Shown here: positions 1 through 9,273 of the stretch, piece by piece
How positions within the stretch are numbered: the stretch's first letter is position 1
Layout of the letters: every line of letters starts with the position of its first letter
Source: a virus
IMG/VR virus record: IMGVR_UViG_3300008267_000364
Location: 1-64,000 of that record
Reading direction: 5' to 3' (one strand)
DNA: 64,000 nucleotides
Position numbers and translations under genes: made by a program
Notes under the pieces: model-generated
What the model was told of the DNA's origin: nothing
The model's input: the letters and a program-made list of their open reading frames with translations, nothing else
Database searches by the model: none

Positions 1-1754
1 CCTAAAATTAGGAATATTTGTACTAGCAGTTTGATTTGTATTTGCTGGTGTTGTAAATGTAAATGGAGTTATTGCTAAATTTGTTCTTTGTATAGGAGTA
101 AATGTAATAATACCACTACCAAGTGTTTGTTGAATATTACTATTAAAAGATAAATAAAGAGAATTACTATTAGTACTATTTAAATAAGTATTACTACCAT
201 CATGCATTAATACAAAATTATTACTACTTGGAGTAACTTGATTCATATAAATTGCACTAGCTGTAGTTGTACCAACTAAACTACCTATATCTATACTTGC
301 CGTATCTTGACCTATTCTTACTTGTCTTTGATTAGTTGCTACAGCATTACCTATATTTACTAAATTAGTAAATGTTTTTAATCCAGTAATAGTTTCTGTA
401 CCTGTTAAATGAACTACATTAGAATCATTTGCAGGAGTATATCCTAATACTGAAGGTATAGTATTAGTTTTCCATAAGTTTGTAGAAGTATCTCTATATA
501 AAACTCCATTGCTAACATAGGTTGGAATATACACATCATGTAATTCTTCTAGTTCCCAACCATTCATTATTTTTACATAAATCTTACCATTAACTGCATG
601 AGAATATTCTACATATCCTAATACAACTATATGACCTGTAGAACCATTTGGTTTAACTTTAGTCATACCACCTGGAGTTGTAGGACTTAAATAAAGTACA
701 TCACCATCAGCCCAAGTTTCACCTTGTAATGAACCAGTAGTATTAATTCCTGTTAGTTGTCCAACAGTCATAATAAAACCTTCTTGATTAGTAGCAATAG
801 TTTCAATTACTACTCCTAATGTATCAGCACTATTTAAATCATTATTAGCTTGTGCTAAATCTACACTTAATCTACCACCTGTAGCTCCAACTACTTTAAC
901 AACTTGATATTGTGCTTTTGTTAAAGTTTGATTAGGAACAGCTTTATTAACTACTCTAGTTACTAAATCAACACCATTTTTAAGAGTTACATTTCCTCCT
1001 TTTAATAATGTTTCAGAAGTACCATCTGTATTATTCCATTGAGTTGCACCAACTACAAATCCTGCTCCTGATGGATTTACATTTAAAGAAAGATGATCTG
1101 CAGTTAAATTATAAGTTCCTAAGTCTACATCATTTGTAGCACCAGTATAAGGAACATATCCTGTTAAAGCAGGAAACGTAGCCAAAGTACCATCACCTCT
1201 TATATACTGAGATGTAGTTCCTGCACCTGTAACAGCAATATCTCCACTACTTGTTATTGGAGAATTAGAAACAGTAAATGCAGTAGGCATTGTTAATCCA
1301 ACACTAGTAACACTACCACTACCTCCTGTACCATCAATTCTTTCTGAATTAATAATATAGAAATTATCTAAGTTATGGTAATCTATTGCTTTAATATCTA
1401 TTGAATAGACTAAAGCTACTTCAGCATCTGTATAAATTCCTGAAGCAGTCCAAGTACCATCTGTATTTAAATTAGCAGTAACAACTACATTACCACTTGT
1501 TAAAGGGCTTGAATACGTTGGTTTATCTTCAACATTAATTTTTGAAAGTATTGAATTACCTGACGTACCAAACTCACCTTCGTTAATTGTTGCTCCTGTA
1601 GGGATTGTGATGCTTCCGCTTGTTCCTGACACAATCTCATAATATGTAATTTTGTAGACATTGTTTTCTAAATTAGTTACTCTATTATTTAATAAAGGAT
1701 CTGATCCAGGTTGACTGAATATTTTTTTAGAATTTTTTACAACAGATTGACCCA
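1..1754 (-). CDS. Tail fibre / appendage protein, C-terminus cut by window edge
   Basis: The reading frame is open from an ATG at 1754 to the left edge, so about 584 residues are visible and the C-terminus is missing. The N-terminus (MGQSVVKNSKKIF) is followed by an NxxVTNLENNV stretch and then low-complexity Gly/Ser/Thr repeats. The segment reading YVPYTGATNDVDLGTYNLT is a motif I recognise from tail fibre proteins of Bacteroidetes phages. It probably forms a beta-rich trimeric fibre that contacts the host surface. It is the last gene seen of the minus-strand adhesin cluster. The exact fibre class is uncertain. Confidence 0.8.
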
Positions 1755-1795
1755 TAAATTTATGTAAATTTTATTAATTAAATTTTTGAAATAAT

Positions 1796-2476
1796 TTAAA
1801 CAAATCTTGACTTAGATATGTTATAGTTTTGTAAAACTTCTTCTGCTGATAAGGATCTATTATAAATTCTTATTAATCCTAAATTTCCAGGTTGACAGAA
1901 AACTCCTCCTCTACCCATTATATTAATATTTGATGAGTTAGCTGCACCAAATCCTAAACCCATTTGATTTAGAATAGTTCCATTAAAATAAATAATGTTA
2001 AATCCTGAACCTGTTACTAATACAATATGATTCCAATTATTATTATAAATATCTGCATACTTTGTAGAAATAGTATTAAATGGATAATCTGCAAAATATA
2101 AATCATCTGCTGTATTTCCAGGTTGAAAAAACATTTTTTGATTTGCACCTTTTTCACAAATTACTCTATTACCTGAGTATGTAGTCTTTATCCAAAACTC
2201 TGTACTATAAGATCTCATAACAGATAGAGTTGCTGAATTACCTAAAATACTTAAGTATTGATTTGTACCATTAAATCTAAGATTTCCTTGTTTACCAGTA
2301 TCAAGTGTTGGAGTATTATATAAAGTTGCATTATTACTATTACCACTAATATCATACCATGAACTACCTGTACCAGGATAAGATGCAGTGTTACCTGCAT
2401 CTAAATATACTATTAGTCCATCAGTAACAACTGATGGACTTTTATCTAACATTAGTAATAAACTATTAACTCCCAT
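1796..2476 (-). CDS. LamG / ConA-like lectin-fold tail protein
   Basis: A 226-residue protein with the hallmark start of LamG-like jellyroll domains: GLIVYLDAGN near residue 22, WYDISGNSNNATL near 40 and FNGTNQYL near 68. The ending IGLIRIYNRSLSAEEVLQNY is also typical. Such domains bind glycans or proteins and occur on phage tail tips, so a receptor-binding role is inferred. It has no signal peptide and lies between other adhesin genes. Confidence 0.75.
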   Translation of the reverse strand: MGVNSLLLMLDKSPSVVTDGLIVYLDAGNTASYPGTGSSWYDISGNSNNATLYNTPTLDTGKQGNLRFNGTNQYLSILGNSATLSVMRSYSTEFWIKTTYSGNRVICEKGANQKMFFQPGNTADDLYFADYPFNTISTKYADIYNNNWNHIVLVTGSGFNIIYFNGTILNQMGLGFGAANSSNINIMGRGGVFCQPGNLGLIRIYNRSLSAEEVLQNYNISKSRFV

Positions 2477-2480
2477 TATA

Positions 2481-2645
2481 TTAGTTTTCTTCTACAACTT
2501 CAACTTCAGTATTTTCTACTTGAGCTAATGCTAATTTTTGTACTTCTAAGATTAATTTTAAAGATGCTTCAGCAGGTAATTTTCCTAATCCAGCTAATAC
2601 TAAATTAACTTCTTGTTCTGTAAATTCAAATGTAAATTTTTTCAT
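2481..2645 (-). CDS. Small acidic helical protein (54 aa)
   Basis: Short frame starting MKKFTFEFTEQEVNLVLAGL and ending in an acidic EVEVVEEN tail. The FTxQEVNxVLxxLxxLPAExxxxLIxxVQ pattern resembles small helical proteins often found beside fibre genes in Bacteroidetes phages. Role unknown; a fibre-folding helper is only a guess from position. Confidence 0.6.
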   Translation of the reverse strand: MKKFTFEFTEQEVNLVLAGLGKLPAEASLKLILEVQKLALAQVENTEVEVVEEN

Positions 2646-2716
2646 ATGTTATAATTTTAAAGTTTAGTAAATATAATAATAAGTTAATTAATAAGCACCG
2701 TAAAAATAAATTTAAA

Positions 2717-2959
2717 TTAAAAAGGTAATGGTTGTCTTATTACTTCAAAATTTATTGGCTCTCCTAAAATAGGTTGTAAAGTTTCATCAAAAATAATATA
2801 ATAAAAAATTGGATTATTCAAATCAGCTATTTGATATTCAGTCCAATTTTGAGTAATATCATCAGGATTTACAGGTATTCCATAATAAGTATCACATGCT
2901 TCCCTTGCATTAATAGCATCTTGTTCTGTTGTATATTTATATCCTTTAATAAATGCCAT
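2717..2959 (-). CDS. Conserved small tail-region protein (80 aa)
   Basis: An 80-residue protein rich in aromatic residues (KGYKYTTEQDAINAREACD, then FYYIIFDETLQPILGEP). It has no signal peptide or membrane segment. It overlaps the start of the next upstream gene by 14 bases, so the two are probably translationally coupled. I do not know its function; chaperone or fibre accessory protein are the likeliest options given the neighbours. Confidence 0.6.
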   Translation of the reverse strand: MAFIKGYKYTTEQDAINAREACDTYYGIPVNPDDITQNWTEYQIADLNNPIFYYIIFDETLQPILGEPINFEVIRQPLPF

Positions 2960-3833
2960 AATAACTATTTATATTATTTCTAAATCCTGTTAAGTTCGAA
3001 TATTGATTACTATTATATACTATGATTTCTTGCATATAACCATTGAAAGCATATGATGTGCTTACATCCAAACCTATATAACGTCTATTTGTAGCATCGC
3101 CTGCATACCTACCTGTATCTGTTACAGTTGTTAAATTATTATTTGTTATTAAATTATTAGTTACTACACCGCTTGTTAAATTATCAGAATAAGAAGCTAT
3201 AAAAGTTTGATTGTTATAAATATTATAACCTGAGTTTTTAAATGAATTTATATATAAGCCCCAATTAGCACCATTCGCATTGCTCATCATACCATTCATA
3301 ATAGGATTATAAGGAGCTGTAAAATTGTAAATTCCTTTTATAGCCGAACCATTAAATAAACTCTTAACAACTGCTGAAATTAATGAATATCCGCTGTTTA
3401 CATTTAATAAATGCGTAAAATAATCATCTGTTCCGTCAAACTGTAAAGCCATTTTACTATTTACTAAAATTAAAGAACCTGAATTTACAATAATAGGCTG
3501 ATATGATGCTATTCCTTGTGTTCCATTTAATCCATTTCCGCTTTGGTCATACCAAGTGGTAACATAACCATTTCCAGCACCAACAAATGATAATAAACTT
3601 GCCGTATCTAAAGCATTATTAACAAATCCAATATTTTGTTCCGTATTATCACTTGAGCGTCTTACTCTAATGCAGCTACCCGTATAAGTAGATGATAATT
3701 TACGCAATGAATAAGCGGCAGAAGCACCTGTATAAGTGTCTAATAAATATTGATAAGATTGAAATTGACCTCCTTCTATAAAAGATCTAATAATTCCATT
3801 CCTAGTTCTTAATCCATATTTTTCATTACTCAT
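2946..3833 (-). CDS. Tail adhesin with arabinofuranosidase-B-like ConA fold
   Basis: A 295-residue protein. Residues ~5-30 (RTRNGIIRSFIEGGQF) form a short N-terminal module also found in the gene at 4055-4891. It is followed by AAYSLRKLSSTYTG, IRVRRSSDNTEQNIGF and YVTTWYDQSGNGLNGTQ, a pattern shared with the catalytic jellyroll of alpha-L-arabinofuranosidase B (GH54-like). A glycan-binding tail tip role is inferred. I could not confirm catalytic residues, so it may be a lectin only. Confidence 0.7.
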   Translation of the reverse strand: MSNEKYGLRTRNGIIRSFIEGGQFQSYQYLLDTYTGASAAYSLRKLSSTYTGSCIRVRRSSDNTEQNIGFVNNALDTASLLSFVGAGNGYVTTWYDQSGNGLNGTQGIASYQPIIVNSGSLILVNSKMALQFDGTDDYFTHLLNVNSGYSLISAVVKSLFNGSAIKGIYNFTAPYNPIMNGMMSNANGANWGLYINSFKNSGYNIYNNQTFIASYSDNLTSGVVTNNLITNNNLTTVTDTGRYAGDATNRRYIGLDVSTSYAFNGYMQEIIVYNSNQYSNLTGFRNNINSYYGIY

Positions 3834-3836
3834 AAA

Positions 3837-4055
3837 TTAAAATAATATTGGTGTTGATGGTGCTACAAATGGACTCAATGGAATCTCTAATAAATACGCA
3901 TAAGCTGTATTAGATAAATCAATTTCATCCTGTTGGCTTAAAAATAAAAAATAAATGTCATTAATATCTTTGACAAAATTCAAAAAAGTATCAGCGTCAA
4001 TGAATGTGCCTTGTAGCTCTTCAGCTTGTTGATTAGTTACTATTCTTCCTTCCAT
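3837..4055 (-). CDS. Small hypothetical protein (72 aa)
   Basis: 72 residues, acidic, with alternating hydrophobic residues (TFIDADTFLNFVKDINDIYFLFLSQQDEIDL). It sits between two adhesin genes; its start overlaps the stop of the upstream adhesin by one base, so it is translated from the same message. No family recognised. Confidence 0.55.
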   Translation of the reverse strand: MEGRIVTNQQAEELQGTFIDADTFLNFVKDINDIYFLFLSQQDEIDLSNTAYAYLLEIPLSPFVAPSTPILF

Positions 4056-4891
4056 TATACTTGTCTATTTAATGTAGTTTGGTAAGCCTGTACGGCATTA
4101 TAAAATGATAGTGCTTCAGCATCTGTTAAGCCATCCCCTATTGATGCAAAGGCACATTGACGTAGCCCATAGTAATAGCTTGGAGCTCCTGAAGCATTTC
4201 TATAATAAAAAGCACCTAAATTATAATTAATAGCTGGTAACGCATTTGTAGATGTTACAGTATTAGTACCTACTAATGAAGCATCTCTGTATGCTTTAAA
4301 CATAGATGATGACGTTCTACTTGCCAGCATTAATCCTAAAGAGTTAGTAGCACTTGTTAATATAGTATTAGTGCCGTTTGTTTGCAAATCATAGTAAGGT
4401 GTATTAGCTGTATTATAATATTGCATAATCGCGCTTTTATATCCACCAAATACGTCTAAACAACCCACGTCGCTAACTAAATTAGTTATATTAGTTCTTG
4501 AATAGTAGCTAATATGTGCATTCATTGACGTTAATGCGGTTGATGGTATTAAGCCTGTATTTGCATTAGTAGCACCATTTGGTGTCATCCCTGTCGATGA
4601 ATGCGTCCAACCTGTAGCAAATGTTAAATTAAACGTTCCTGGTTGCTTTAAATTAACGGCATGCGATGAAGCGGAACCTCCTACAATAGGATATAACGCT
4701 TTCATTTTAGTCCAAATGTTAGCTGATTTTAAACTAAGCACTAATGTATTAACAGCACTTTTTTGAGTGGTGTCAGTAATACTTGCTGCTGTAAAGAAAG
4801 CTAATGCATCAGGGTCATAAAAAGAAAATTGACTTCCTTCTATAAATGGTCTTATTAACCCATTTCTAGTTATAGTACCAAATCTTGACAT
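4055..4891 (-). CDS. Tail adhesin / receptor-binding candidate
   Basis: 278 residues. The N-terminal module TRNGLIRPFIEGSQF is nearly the same as in the adhesin at 2946-3833, while the rest is unrelated. The segment DPDALAFFTAASITDTTQKSAVNTLVLSLK followed (~residue 60) by IWTKMKALYPIVGG is widely seen in tail proteins of Bacteroidetes phages. The shared module likely anchors interchangeable tips to the same fibre. Biochemical role is not known. Confidence 0.65.
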   Translation of the reverse strand: MSRFGTITRNGLIRPFIEGSQFSFYDPDALAFFTAASITDTTQKSAVNTLVLSLKSANIWTKMKALYPIVGGSASSHAVNLKQPGTFNLTFATGWTHSSTGMTPNGATNANTGLIPSTALTSMNAHISYYSRTNITNLVSDVGCLDVFGGYKSAIMQYYNTANTPYYDLQTNGTNTILTSATNSLGLMLASRTSSSMFKAYRDASLVGTNTVTSTNALPAINYNLGAFYYRNASGAPSYYYGLRQCAFASIGDGLTDAEALSFYNAVQAYQTTLNRQV

Positions 4892-5253
4892 TAACTAATT
4901 CTATTTACATATCCAACAATGTTGATAACATTTGTAGTTCCTGCAAATGCTCTAATATTTCTACCTGTACTACCATCACCTGTTAATATTAATCCAGGTA
5001 ATAAAATACTTAAACCACTACCTGATGGTATAGCTACAAGAATTTGATTATCAGGATTAGTAACACCACCATATTCAATAGTTAAATTTACTGATGAAGC
5101 ACTTGTATTATTAGCATATAACCAAACTTCATCAATAGTAGATGAACTAGTTCCTGTAGTATGTATTAAAGTTCCTGCAGTTGCAGTAGCAACAACCTTT
5201 ATAGGTTGTCCACCAGTTGAACCACTTAATAAAACTTTTGTATAAGTTGCCAT
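4891..5253 (-). CDS. Small beta-rich tail protein (120 aa)
   Basis: 120 residues rich in Ser, Thr, Gly and Val (TKVLLSGSTGGQPIKV near the start, IIN/NIVGYVNRIS at the end), predicted all-beta with no membrane segment. Its stop overlaps the ATG of the adhesin downstream. The composition and position suggest a fibre-associated or decoration protein, but the family is not one I can name. Confidence 0.6.
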   Translation of the reverse strand: MATYTKVLLSGSTGGQPIKVVATATAGTLIHTTGTSSSTIDEVWLYANNTSASSVNLTIEYGGVTNPDNQILVAIPSGSGLSILLPGLILTGDGSTGRNIRAFAGTTNVINIVGYVNRIS

Positions 5254-5281
5254 ATTATATTTTTATTTTTTTTTTGTAAAA

Positions 5282-6319
5282 TTAAGAAAAAACTTGAATT
5301 TGTAAAACATCCATTGTAACTGTTGATGGACTAGCTCCTTCTAAAGCAACACCTACTACATCCCATTTAGCATCATCACTATTATATACTAATGCAATAT
5401 ATAAAACTTTAGATATTGTAGTAGATACTGGTAAAGTAGTATTTACTGCTCTATACATAGTATCAAAAGCAATAGTTCTAGAAACACCATTATCTTTAAT
5501 TTTAATTAACATTGATTGTCCTTGAACAGGAGAACCTGTTGGATTAGCTAATGTTAATCCTACAGCTTGTGCTGTAATTATAACTACGTCATTATTACTT
5601 GTTGGAGTTACTGTAGCAGCACTAGTTACTGTTTGTAATCTTGGAGTTATAAAAGTTTGATCTCCAGTATTAGTTCCTGATAAAGTTAACCCACTATCTT
5701 TAATTATTTTTCCTGTTGTTCCATCAAAAAATGCAACATTATTATTTACTGAACTTGCAGGACCTGTAACAGCACCTACAATATTCTTTTGAATAATATT
5801 CCAATAAATTCCTACAGTTGCTTGATTTCCACTTACAGTTCCATCAGTGTTACAAATAATCATATCACCAACTTCAACATCTATTCCTGAAGCACCACCT
5901 ATTTTACCAGCAACATTTGCAATATACATAAATCCAGCATCTGCAGCAGGATAATTAGGATTTGTAGAACAATCTAAAACACCTTTATAAACTAAAGCAT
6001 TAGCATTTCCTAAAATATTATCAGTGTAAACTTTAACAGCATTTTGAGTAGGATATAAAGTATCACTTGTTCCTAAAGAAGTATTTGTAGATTTATTAGA
6101 TACATTTTCAGGAGTAAAACCTAAACTTGTTTGAAATAAAGAAGTTGCCCAATCATAAACTGCTTTTACACTAGGATATTTTACATTACTAGCTTGATCA
6201 GTTACAACTGAAGTACTTTTATTTGCTACATCTTCAGGAGTATAAGGTAATGGTGAACCACCTCCACCTCCACTATTGCTAGAAAAAACTTTTCTAATAT
6301 TTTTTACTATAGAAATCAT
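5282..6319 (-). CDS. Tail fibre protein with TPE-x-V-x-NKST repeats
   Basis: 345 residues. After a flexible SNSGGGGGSPLP linker come two tandem repeats, LPYTPEDVANKSTSVVTDQ and LGFTPENVSNKSTNTSLGT, each ending in YPSxxAVxxxxx. These repeats are typical of long tail fibres in phages of Bacteroidetes. A beta-rich C-terminal part follows. It shares an ATG/TAA overlap with the upstream gene. Likely a trimeric fibre shaft. Confidence 0.75.
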   Translation of the reverse strand: MISIVKNIRKVFSSNSGGGGGSPLPYTPEDVANKSTSVVTDQASNVKYPSVKAVYDWATSLFQTSLGFTPENVSNKSTNTSLGTSDTLYPTQNAVKVYTDNILGNANALVYKGVLDCSTNPNYPAADAGFMYIANVAGKIGGASGIDVEVGDMIICNTDGTVSGNQATVGIYWNIIQKNIVGAVTGPASSVNNNVAFFDGTTGKIIKDSGLTLSGTNTGDQTFITPRLQTVTSAATVTPTSNNDVVIITAQAVGLTLANPTGSPVQGQSMLIKIKDNGVSRTIAFDTMYRAVNTTLPVSTTISKVLYIALVYNSDDAKWDVVGVALEGASPSTVTMDVLQIQVFS

Positions 6320-6672
6320 TATTTATAATATTGAATATGTAAAGTATTAGTTCCTGTTGAAATAGGAATAACTCTAAAATTAATTAAATTTGGATAACCT
6401 GTAACATCAAAAAAGTCTAGTCTTGATAATGCTAAACCATCTGTAGAAGTAGGTTCAACAATACTACCTAACATTAAATATCTTAATGCAGGAGTATCTG
6501 TAATATCAGATTCTACTCTAATTTCAGCATACTTAGCATCTACTGGAATATTATTAAATCCTGTTAAACCGCTAACATCTAGTTTTTCATAACCACAAGC
6601 TAATAAATTATTTCTATTTACTCTAAGTAATTCTCTTAAAAGACTTTTACTATTATCTATTGAAGCACTCAT
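6319..6672 (-). CDS. Small tail-region protein (117 aa)
   Basis: 117 residues with an amphipathic start (LLRELLRVNRNNLLACGYEKLDVSGL) and a beta-rich remainder ending LHIQYYK. It overlaps the fibre gene downstream by one base and is probably co-translated with it. No domain recognised; a structural accessory role is inferred from position. Confidence 0.6.
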   Translation of the reverse strand: MSASIDNSKSLLRELLRVNRNNLLACGYEKLDVSGLTGFNNIPVDAKYAEIRVESDITDTPALRYLMLGSIVEPTSTDGLALSRLDFFDVTGYPNLINFRVIPISTGTNTLHIQYYK

Positions 6673-6683
6673 TATATTTTATT

Positions 6684-7886
6684 TTAGTTTATTAATTGAC
6701 AATCACAGATATTACATTCATGCATTATTTTATGCATCATATCATCTGCTTCTTCTTCTTTTAAACAATTTTTTGCTATTGTTGTAGTAATTTCACAAAC
6801 ACCGTTATTTGGTGGTGCAGCATTTGTATATTGTAATACTAAAGGTACACTATTTTCAGTATAATGTAAATCAAATCTAAGAACTTCATCTGAACATGTA
6901 AGATATAAACTATAAATAGTACAAAAACTATTACAAAATTCATCAATAAGAATACCTAATTCAGTTAATTTTTTTACTAATAATGATTGAGTATTTAAAA
7001 TACCATCTCCATATATTGTGTAACTATTAGTTAAACTATTTAAATAAATTACTAAATAGTCAGAAGTTGTAGGAATATAAGATACAAATTTACTTCTTCG
7101 TAAATTATCATTTATATAATAACAATTATTAGGTTGTATAGTAGTAACTACAGTTTCATCAAAACCATATGAAGTCAATGCTTCAATTCTATCTATTAAA
7201 TTATAATTTTCAAGAGTAGGATTTTTACCTTCAGAATAAATTATATAAGCATAACCATCTGTATCTATTTTAAGTATTACTTGTTGTAAATTATTAGGAA
7301 TAACAACTGATGTAGTTCCAGGTAAATCAAATATAATATTAAAATATAAAGTTTCATGTGGAATACAATTAGAATTTAATATAAATACAATGTATGTATT
7401 ACCTAATGTTAAATCTGGTACTGAAGCTGAAATACTATTATCCCAATACATTTTACCTTTTATAAAAACTTGATTAGTAATTGTATTTTTATAAGTTTTT
7501 AATTGAGAAGTAACTAATCCAAAAACACCTAAAGTCCCTTCAGTAACACTATATTCTATTAAACTTCCACCACTAGTACCATCTTGAGCTATAATTTCCC
7601 AAGAGTCACCATCCCAAATATAACTTTTACCTAAAGTAGTATTATAATATCCCCAATTTAAACTAGGAGATGTTGGTGCAGAAGATAAACTACCTTGCCA
7701 TACTATACTAACACCATTAGTTCCATTAGTTCCAGGTATTCCTTGTGGACCTGTAGCACCAGTTGGACCAGTAGCACCTACGTTACCTTGTAGACCTTGA
7801 ATACCCTGAATACCTTGTATTCCTTGAGGACCTTGAGGACCTGGTAAACCACTAGGTATTGTTAATGAATCACAATCTATACACAT
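6684..7886 (-). CDS. Collagen-like tail protein
   Basis: 400 residues. It starts [13 protein letters not shown] and residues ~15-60 are Gly-X-Y triplets ([19 protein letters not shown] then [13 protein letters not shown]), which form a collagen-like triple helix in phage fibres. A globular region follows, including [12 protein letters not shown], and the C-terminus is Cys-rich ([11 protein letters not shown]). The N-terminus resembles that of the next gene ([13 protein letters not shown]), which suggests the two fibres attach to the same partner. Confidence 0.8.
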   Translation of the reverse strand: MCIDCDSLTIPSGLPGPQGPQGIQGIQGIQGLQGNVGATGPTGATGPQGIPGTNGTNGVSIVWQGSLSSAPTSPSLNWGYYNTTLGKSYIWDGDSWEIIAQDGTSGGSLIEYSVTEGTLGVFGLVTSQLKTYKNTITNQVFIKGKMYWDNSISASVPDLTLGNTYIVFILNSNCIPHETLYFNIIFDLPGTTSVVIPNNLQQVILKIDTDGYAYIIYSEGKNPTLENYNLIDRIEALTSYGFDETVVTTIQPNNCYYINDNLRRSKFVSYIPTTSDYLVIYLNSLTNSYTIYGDGILNTQSLLVKKLTELGILIDEFCNSFCTIYSLYLTCSDEVLRFDLHYTENSVPLVLQYTNAAPPNNGVCEITTTIAKNCLKEEEADDMMHKIMHECNICDCQLIN

Positions 7887-7897
7887 GTTATTAATTT

Positions 7898-8521
7898 TTA
7901 AAATTGTCTTATAGGGCGAATATACAAACCTTGGTCAGAATATTTATTTTCATAAAAAACAGTTCCATGAAAAAAGTTATAATAAAATGCAGCATATGAA
8001 CTAGCTTCTGAACTACTCCAATAATAAATTATTGAAGTTGGTGTATCTACTCCTCCAAGTAATTGTGCACCAGATATTGTACTTAAAGTTTTATTTACAT
8101 TAAATCTATTATTCCATAATAAACTTAATTCATCTACTGCTGGTAAATACCAATCAGTAAAACCATCTTTAGAATAAGCTAAACATGCATTAGCTGCACC
8201 AAATGTATTACCAACTTGTGAAACTATTGCATTACTATTAGATAAGCCATTCCAACTACTTTTTGCTGTTGGACCTATTTCAATTTGAGGAGCATCACTC
8301 CAATAATTTACTACAGAATTTACATGTTCAACAGATACTATTAAACCATGTTCTACATTTTGAGAATCTTTCCATAAGTGATACACTATACCTCCTCCAA
8401 AATGTTCACCAATATAATGAACAAATCCACCTTGAGGTCCTACAGGACCTTGTGGACCAGTTGCTCCAGTAGCTCCTGTTGCACCAATAGGAATAGTTAA
8501 AGTTTTACATTTATTACACAT
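7898..8521 (-). CDS. Collagen-like protein with DUF1566 (Lcl-type) C-terminal domain
   Basis: 207 residues. A short collagen-like stalk ([20 protein letters not shown], ~13-32) leads to a globular domain containing [25 protein letters not shown] and YYWSSSE, ending [10 protein letters not shown]. Those motifs define DUF1566, the C-terminal domain of the Legionella collagen-like adhesin Lcl. A surface-binding tail tip is the natural reading. This domain can be a diversity-generating target in other genomes, but no reverse transcriptase is visible here. Confidence 0.85.
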   Translation of the reverse strand: MCNKCKTLTIPIGATGATGATGPQGPVGPQGGFVHYIGEHFGGGIVYHLWKDSQNVEHGLIVSVEHVNSVVNYWSDAPQIEIGPTAKSSWNGLSNSNAIVSQVGNTFGAANACLAYSKDGFTDWYLPAVDELSLLWNNRFNVNKTLSTISGAQLLGGVDTPTSIIYYWSSSEASSYAAFYYNFFHGTVFYENKYSDQGLYIRPIRQF

Positions 8522-8546
8522 ATATATAATATAATATTTTTTTTCC

Positions 8547-9137
8547 TTATTTGCAAGTTTTACAGTCAGAATTTATACAAAGTTTTGTAATTATTTTTTG
8601 CAACTTTGTAAAACTATTAACATCTGCACATTTTGCTGCATTTTTTAATGCTTGTAAAAAAGTCCAAGTTTTAGTATAATTTTTATAATCAACATCATCA
8701 CAATTACAATCACAATCTAATAATGTTAAATTATTCAATTGTTCATTGACACAACATTCAGCATTACAATAAAATAATTGATATACAGTTCTTGATAAAG
8801 CAGGACCTGTACCAGTAACATCATATTTAAAAGTCCATTTACCATCTTCTAAATTAAGTAATCCTCCTAAGTCTGTAGATGTTAAATCATAATAATGACT
8901 TACATTATTAGTAGGAAATCCTTTTGAAGTTAAGTTTACTGTATAAACTACATTGCTAGGACTAGTAATTGTTAATATTGCTGAAGTATAACTTGACAAA
9001 GGATAATTTTGTCCACTACTACCATTACCATAACCTCCTGTATTAGTAGATGAATATATTCCTGTAGTTTCATAAAATCTAATTTGTGTACATCCATTAA
9101 CTACACAACTATATAAATTTAAAGTTCCTGTTGTCAT
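8547..9137 (-). CDS. Conserved Cys-rich virion-region protein (196 aa)
   Basis: 196 residues. The first half is beta-rich (TLNLYSCVVNGCTQIRFYETTGIY) and the second half carries many cysteines (CNAECC, CDCNCDD, CINSDCKTCK at the end), which suggests metal binding or disulfides in the finished particle. It is the first gene of the adhesin block below a terminator-like hairpin. I recognise the type from related phages but not its function. Confidence 0.6.
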   Translation of the reverse strand: MTTGTLNLYSCVVNGCTQIRFYETTGIYSSTNTGGYGNGSSGQNYPLSSYTSAILTITSPSNVVYTVNLTSKGFPTNNVSHYYDLTSTDLGGLLNLEDGKWTFKYDVTGTGPALSRTVYQLFYCNAECCVNEQLNNLTLLDCDCNCDDVDYKNYTKTWTFLQALKNAAKCADVNSFTKLQKIITKLCINSDCKTCK

Positions 9138-9167
9138 TTATTATTTATTTAATTTGTTTATAAAGTA

Positions 9168-9207
9168 AAGCCCCTGGAAACTTTTAAGGAAGAAAAACCA
9201 GGGGCTT
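9168..9207 (-). terminator. Terminator-like hairpin below the 419-aa structural gene
   Basis: A perfect 10-bp GC-rich stem (AAGCCCCTGG with CCAGGGGCTT) and a 20-nt loop lie 70 bases beyond the stop of the abundant structural gene. The downstream tract on the minus strand is only moderately U-rich. A second small hairpin (TATACCA/TGGTATA, 9237-9253) lies between. Together they probably end or attenuate the transcript before the tail genes. Confidence 0.7.
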
Positions 9208-9273
9208 ATTATACTAATTAAGGCTTTAAAGTTTGATATACCAGAGTGGTATAATAAGTATTTAGATTAAGGA

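Noticed and set aside
8263-8472. Plus-strand ORF of 69 residues inside the DUF1566 gene
   Set aside because: Antisense shadow of a well-supported gene; Leu/His-rich composition arises from the opposite strand.
7898-8521. Diversity-generating retroelement with DUF1566 as target
   Set aside because: No reverse transcriptase gene and no template repeat matching the C-terminal coding sequence was seen in the window.
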